DNA of 64,000 nt from Lutjanus erythropterus (lineage: Eukaryota > Chordata > Actinopteri > Lutjaniformes > Lutjanidae): positions 4,315,878-4,379,877 of the forward strand of contig CM034613.1 in the NCBI GenBank assembly GCA_020091685.1, in the 5' to 3' direction. This document shows, piece after piece, positions 53,501 through 56,500 of the stretch (position 1 is its first letter; every line of letters begins with the position of its first letter). The notes beneath the pieces were generated by a model. It made no database searches. It saw only the letters and a program-made list of their open reading frames with translations, and was not told where the DNA came from. Made by a program: the position numbers and the translations under genes.

Positions 53501-56500
53501 CATTCAAGTTAATGAACTTTCAGTATTTATTTTCAAAACACTTGACACTGTAAAAGAAAACTGTATTTCATTAGTAGTTGAAGTAATATAATATTTCAAA
53601 TGAGTCCTGTTCAGGTCTCTATTTAATTGATGGCAGTCTACTTCTGTGGATTAGAAAAATTTCTGACATCATGATGTCTATGTGTTTTTCAGATTTGGCT
53701 TCCTCCTGCAGTTGAGCTGTTTTCTCTTGGTGATTCAGAAATGTGAGACAAAATTATATTTTGTGATAAAATAATATATTATACTAGATTTATGGTCCAC
53801 CAGAACTGGGCAAATTCTGTTGTTTTAAGATTTTGTAAACTCAGTCAGGCTAACATTAAGTCATGCTAATGTTGGCAATTACATGAATTATATTTAACAA
53901 ACTAAAATAACACACTAATGTTACAATAAAAAAATGATTTTCCTGAAACTAAATACAATGTTAAGAAGCAGTGTTTTATTTTTGGATAAAGCAAATAATT
54001 GAGTTGGAAAAATGGAAACTTTTAAGTTGACTTCAATTTCCATTTAAGTTAGTGCAAAATGTTGATTTGAAAGTAGTCAGATTTATTAGCTTAACTTGAT
54101 TTGAAAAAAGAAAAAAACTTAATTCATTTCTGTGTTATCGAGTGATTTTTTTTTTTTTTAAGTTGTTCCAATAATTCTGTTTTTTAGTGCTGAACTTAAA
54201 CTTAAATAAACGTGTTCCTCTAACTTAAAAAATAAGGTTAGTTTTGAATTTGTTAAAGGTAATTAATTCACTGGGAGCAGTTTCATATATTGTCTGACTA
54301 TTCAAACTGAGAAAATATAAAGGAAAATCAAATTTGTTTGTAATGTTTGTCAGATGGTTCAACTTAATATCTTAAGTTTCCCCAAGTACAACTGAATCAA
54401 TATCAAGTTTTGACTAGATTTGACTACAAAAGTTTGTTTTGAATCATTATGAAATTATCTTTTTCAAATTCCGTCAACTTAAATTTTTAGGGCCTCCACT
54501 TACTTTATCTTAAGTTAAAACAGATCTTTTTTACAGTATGTTTTTGTTTACACATGTATGTCCCTGTCTGTCTCTGTACACATCTAAAAGTTAAGTGTGT
54601 GAATGCTAAAGAAAAAAAACAAAAGAAAGTAAAAAAAAAATAAAAAAATAAAAAAAAATCAAATTTGCTTGTTATGTTTGTCAGTGTGACTGAAAAGTTG
54701 TTGGTTCAACTTAATATCATGAGCTTATTCAACGTGTTTTCTTAGCAGAATCAGTATAAAGTTTTGATTAGATTTAACTATAAACATTTGTTTGGAATTA
54801 TTACAAAAATACCTCAACTTGTCTTAAAAATTTAAAAATTTAGGCCAGCCTACCTAACTTTTCTACGTTAAAACAAATCTTTTTTTTTTTTTACAGTGTT
54901 GGTTTGTCAGTGTGACTGCAGGGTTGTTGGCTCAACTTAATATCTTAACCTCATTGAACATGTTTTCTCAACTGAATTAGTATCAAGTTTAATTGACTAA
55001 AAAAAGCTTATATGTTTTCTAAGATTATAAAATTACCACAACTTGTCTTTTCAAATTCAGTCAACTTATCATTTGAAGGTAGCCACTAACTATTTTCAGT
55101 TAAAATAAATAGGTTATTTTTACAGTGTTTGTTTATACATGTATGTCCCTATGTGTCTCTCTACACACCTAACAGTAAGGTGTGTGAATGCTTGTGTGTA
55201 TCAGCGCATGAACAAGGTACACTCATGCTTTCCTGCACATCAATCCCCCTTAATGACACACACACAAACACACTCTGTGCCAGCCTCCCTGTACACTCGC
55301 CTCATCCATCAACAGACCACCACGTCTCTGGAGTCCTGTCCCTCTCGTCAACCGCCGGTCCTGGGCGCAAACTCCCCCCTGGCACGGCCCGGGCACGGTT
55401 CCCCGCCTCTGCGGAGACTCCCGAGACTTTATGTCCTTCTTTGTAGCGTGCCGCCGTTTAACCTTGGCAGTGCCATGTGTGACAGGGGGGCACGGGACGA
55501 ACAGATTGGTTTGGCATGCCTGATCGCTCCAGCCCCCCTCGACTATCTATCTATCCGGGCACGGAAGCAAGGAGAGGAAAAAGGGAGGAAAATGAAAAGG
55601 AGGAGGAGGAGGAGGGGGGACCATGTGGCGCTGCCTAGCCCCAGGAAGAGCTCTCGTGCCTGGGCAGCTGGCCCAGACAGACAGCCTCTCTCCCGTTCAC
55701 CCTCCACAAACACAGGCAGTGTTGTTCGGGCTGACAGTTTTCACATTGCAGGCAGCATCTTTCTGTGTGTGGGTTAAAAGACTGCGTGTCTCCTCGAGGG
55801 GTTTAAGAAGTGTTTGTATTTTCCTAGAGGGGGGGTTTACGGAGGTACAGAGTGTGGCGCTGCAAATACAGAAAAACATATCCTTCATTTTGCCCTTCAC
55901 TATCTGTCACTACTTTCTGACTTTGCCTGCTCAGGTTTGTTTAGAGTGGGGGATTATGGGTTGGGAGACCCAGACGGTAGGTGAACACATTAACGAACCC
56001 ACACAATCTCAAACGCACACTACTTCTATTACCCTCTTGGCCCCTGGTGGGGAGTTAAGCACTAACCTGTCTGTCTGTCGCTCAGCTGATATGATAATCC
56101 AGATTTGCTGTTGTTGCCCCCGCGGGCCACTGACAACCCTCCTTCATGTACCCATTAATTCTCCATTGACCCCCCCCCCCCACCGAAACACACCCCACCC
56201 ACAGCAAGGTCAACCATCCATTCACCTCCTCTATTAGCTGCATTTACACTGCAGGCTATGCTAAGACTTGTACTGCACATTAGAATTCTCCACATCAGCA
56301 GGTCTCACAGAGAAGTGACTCTTGTCTCTGAACTGATCTGATTCAAATGTCATGTCAGTGGAATACCTGAGTTTCTCTTCTCAGCATTAGACATTTAGCA
56401 GAGAGGAAGATTCCTGTTCAACACTACAGATTTCGGGTATGATGTTATGAGATCACAGCGGAGGTAGGACAAAGTCACAACCAAGTCTCAAGTCTGAACC

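Noticed and set aside
55139-56237. Overlapping plus-strand open frames of 212 and 204 codons
   Set aside because: They are low-complexity and G+C-driven, with no recognisable domain, and they contain a C-run and simple repeats. They lie inside an intron of the opposite-strand gene with no visible splice structure.
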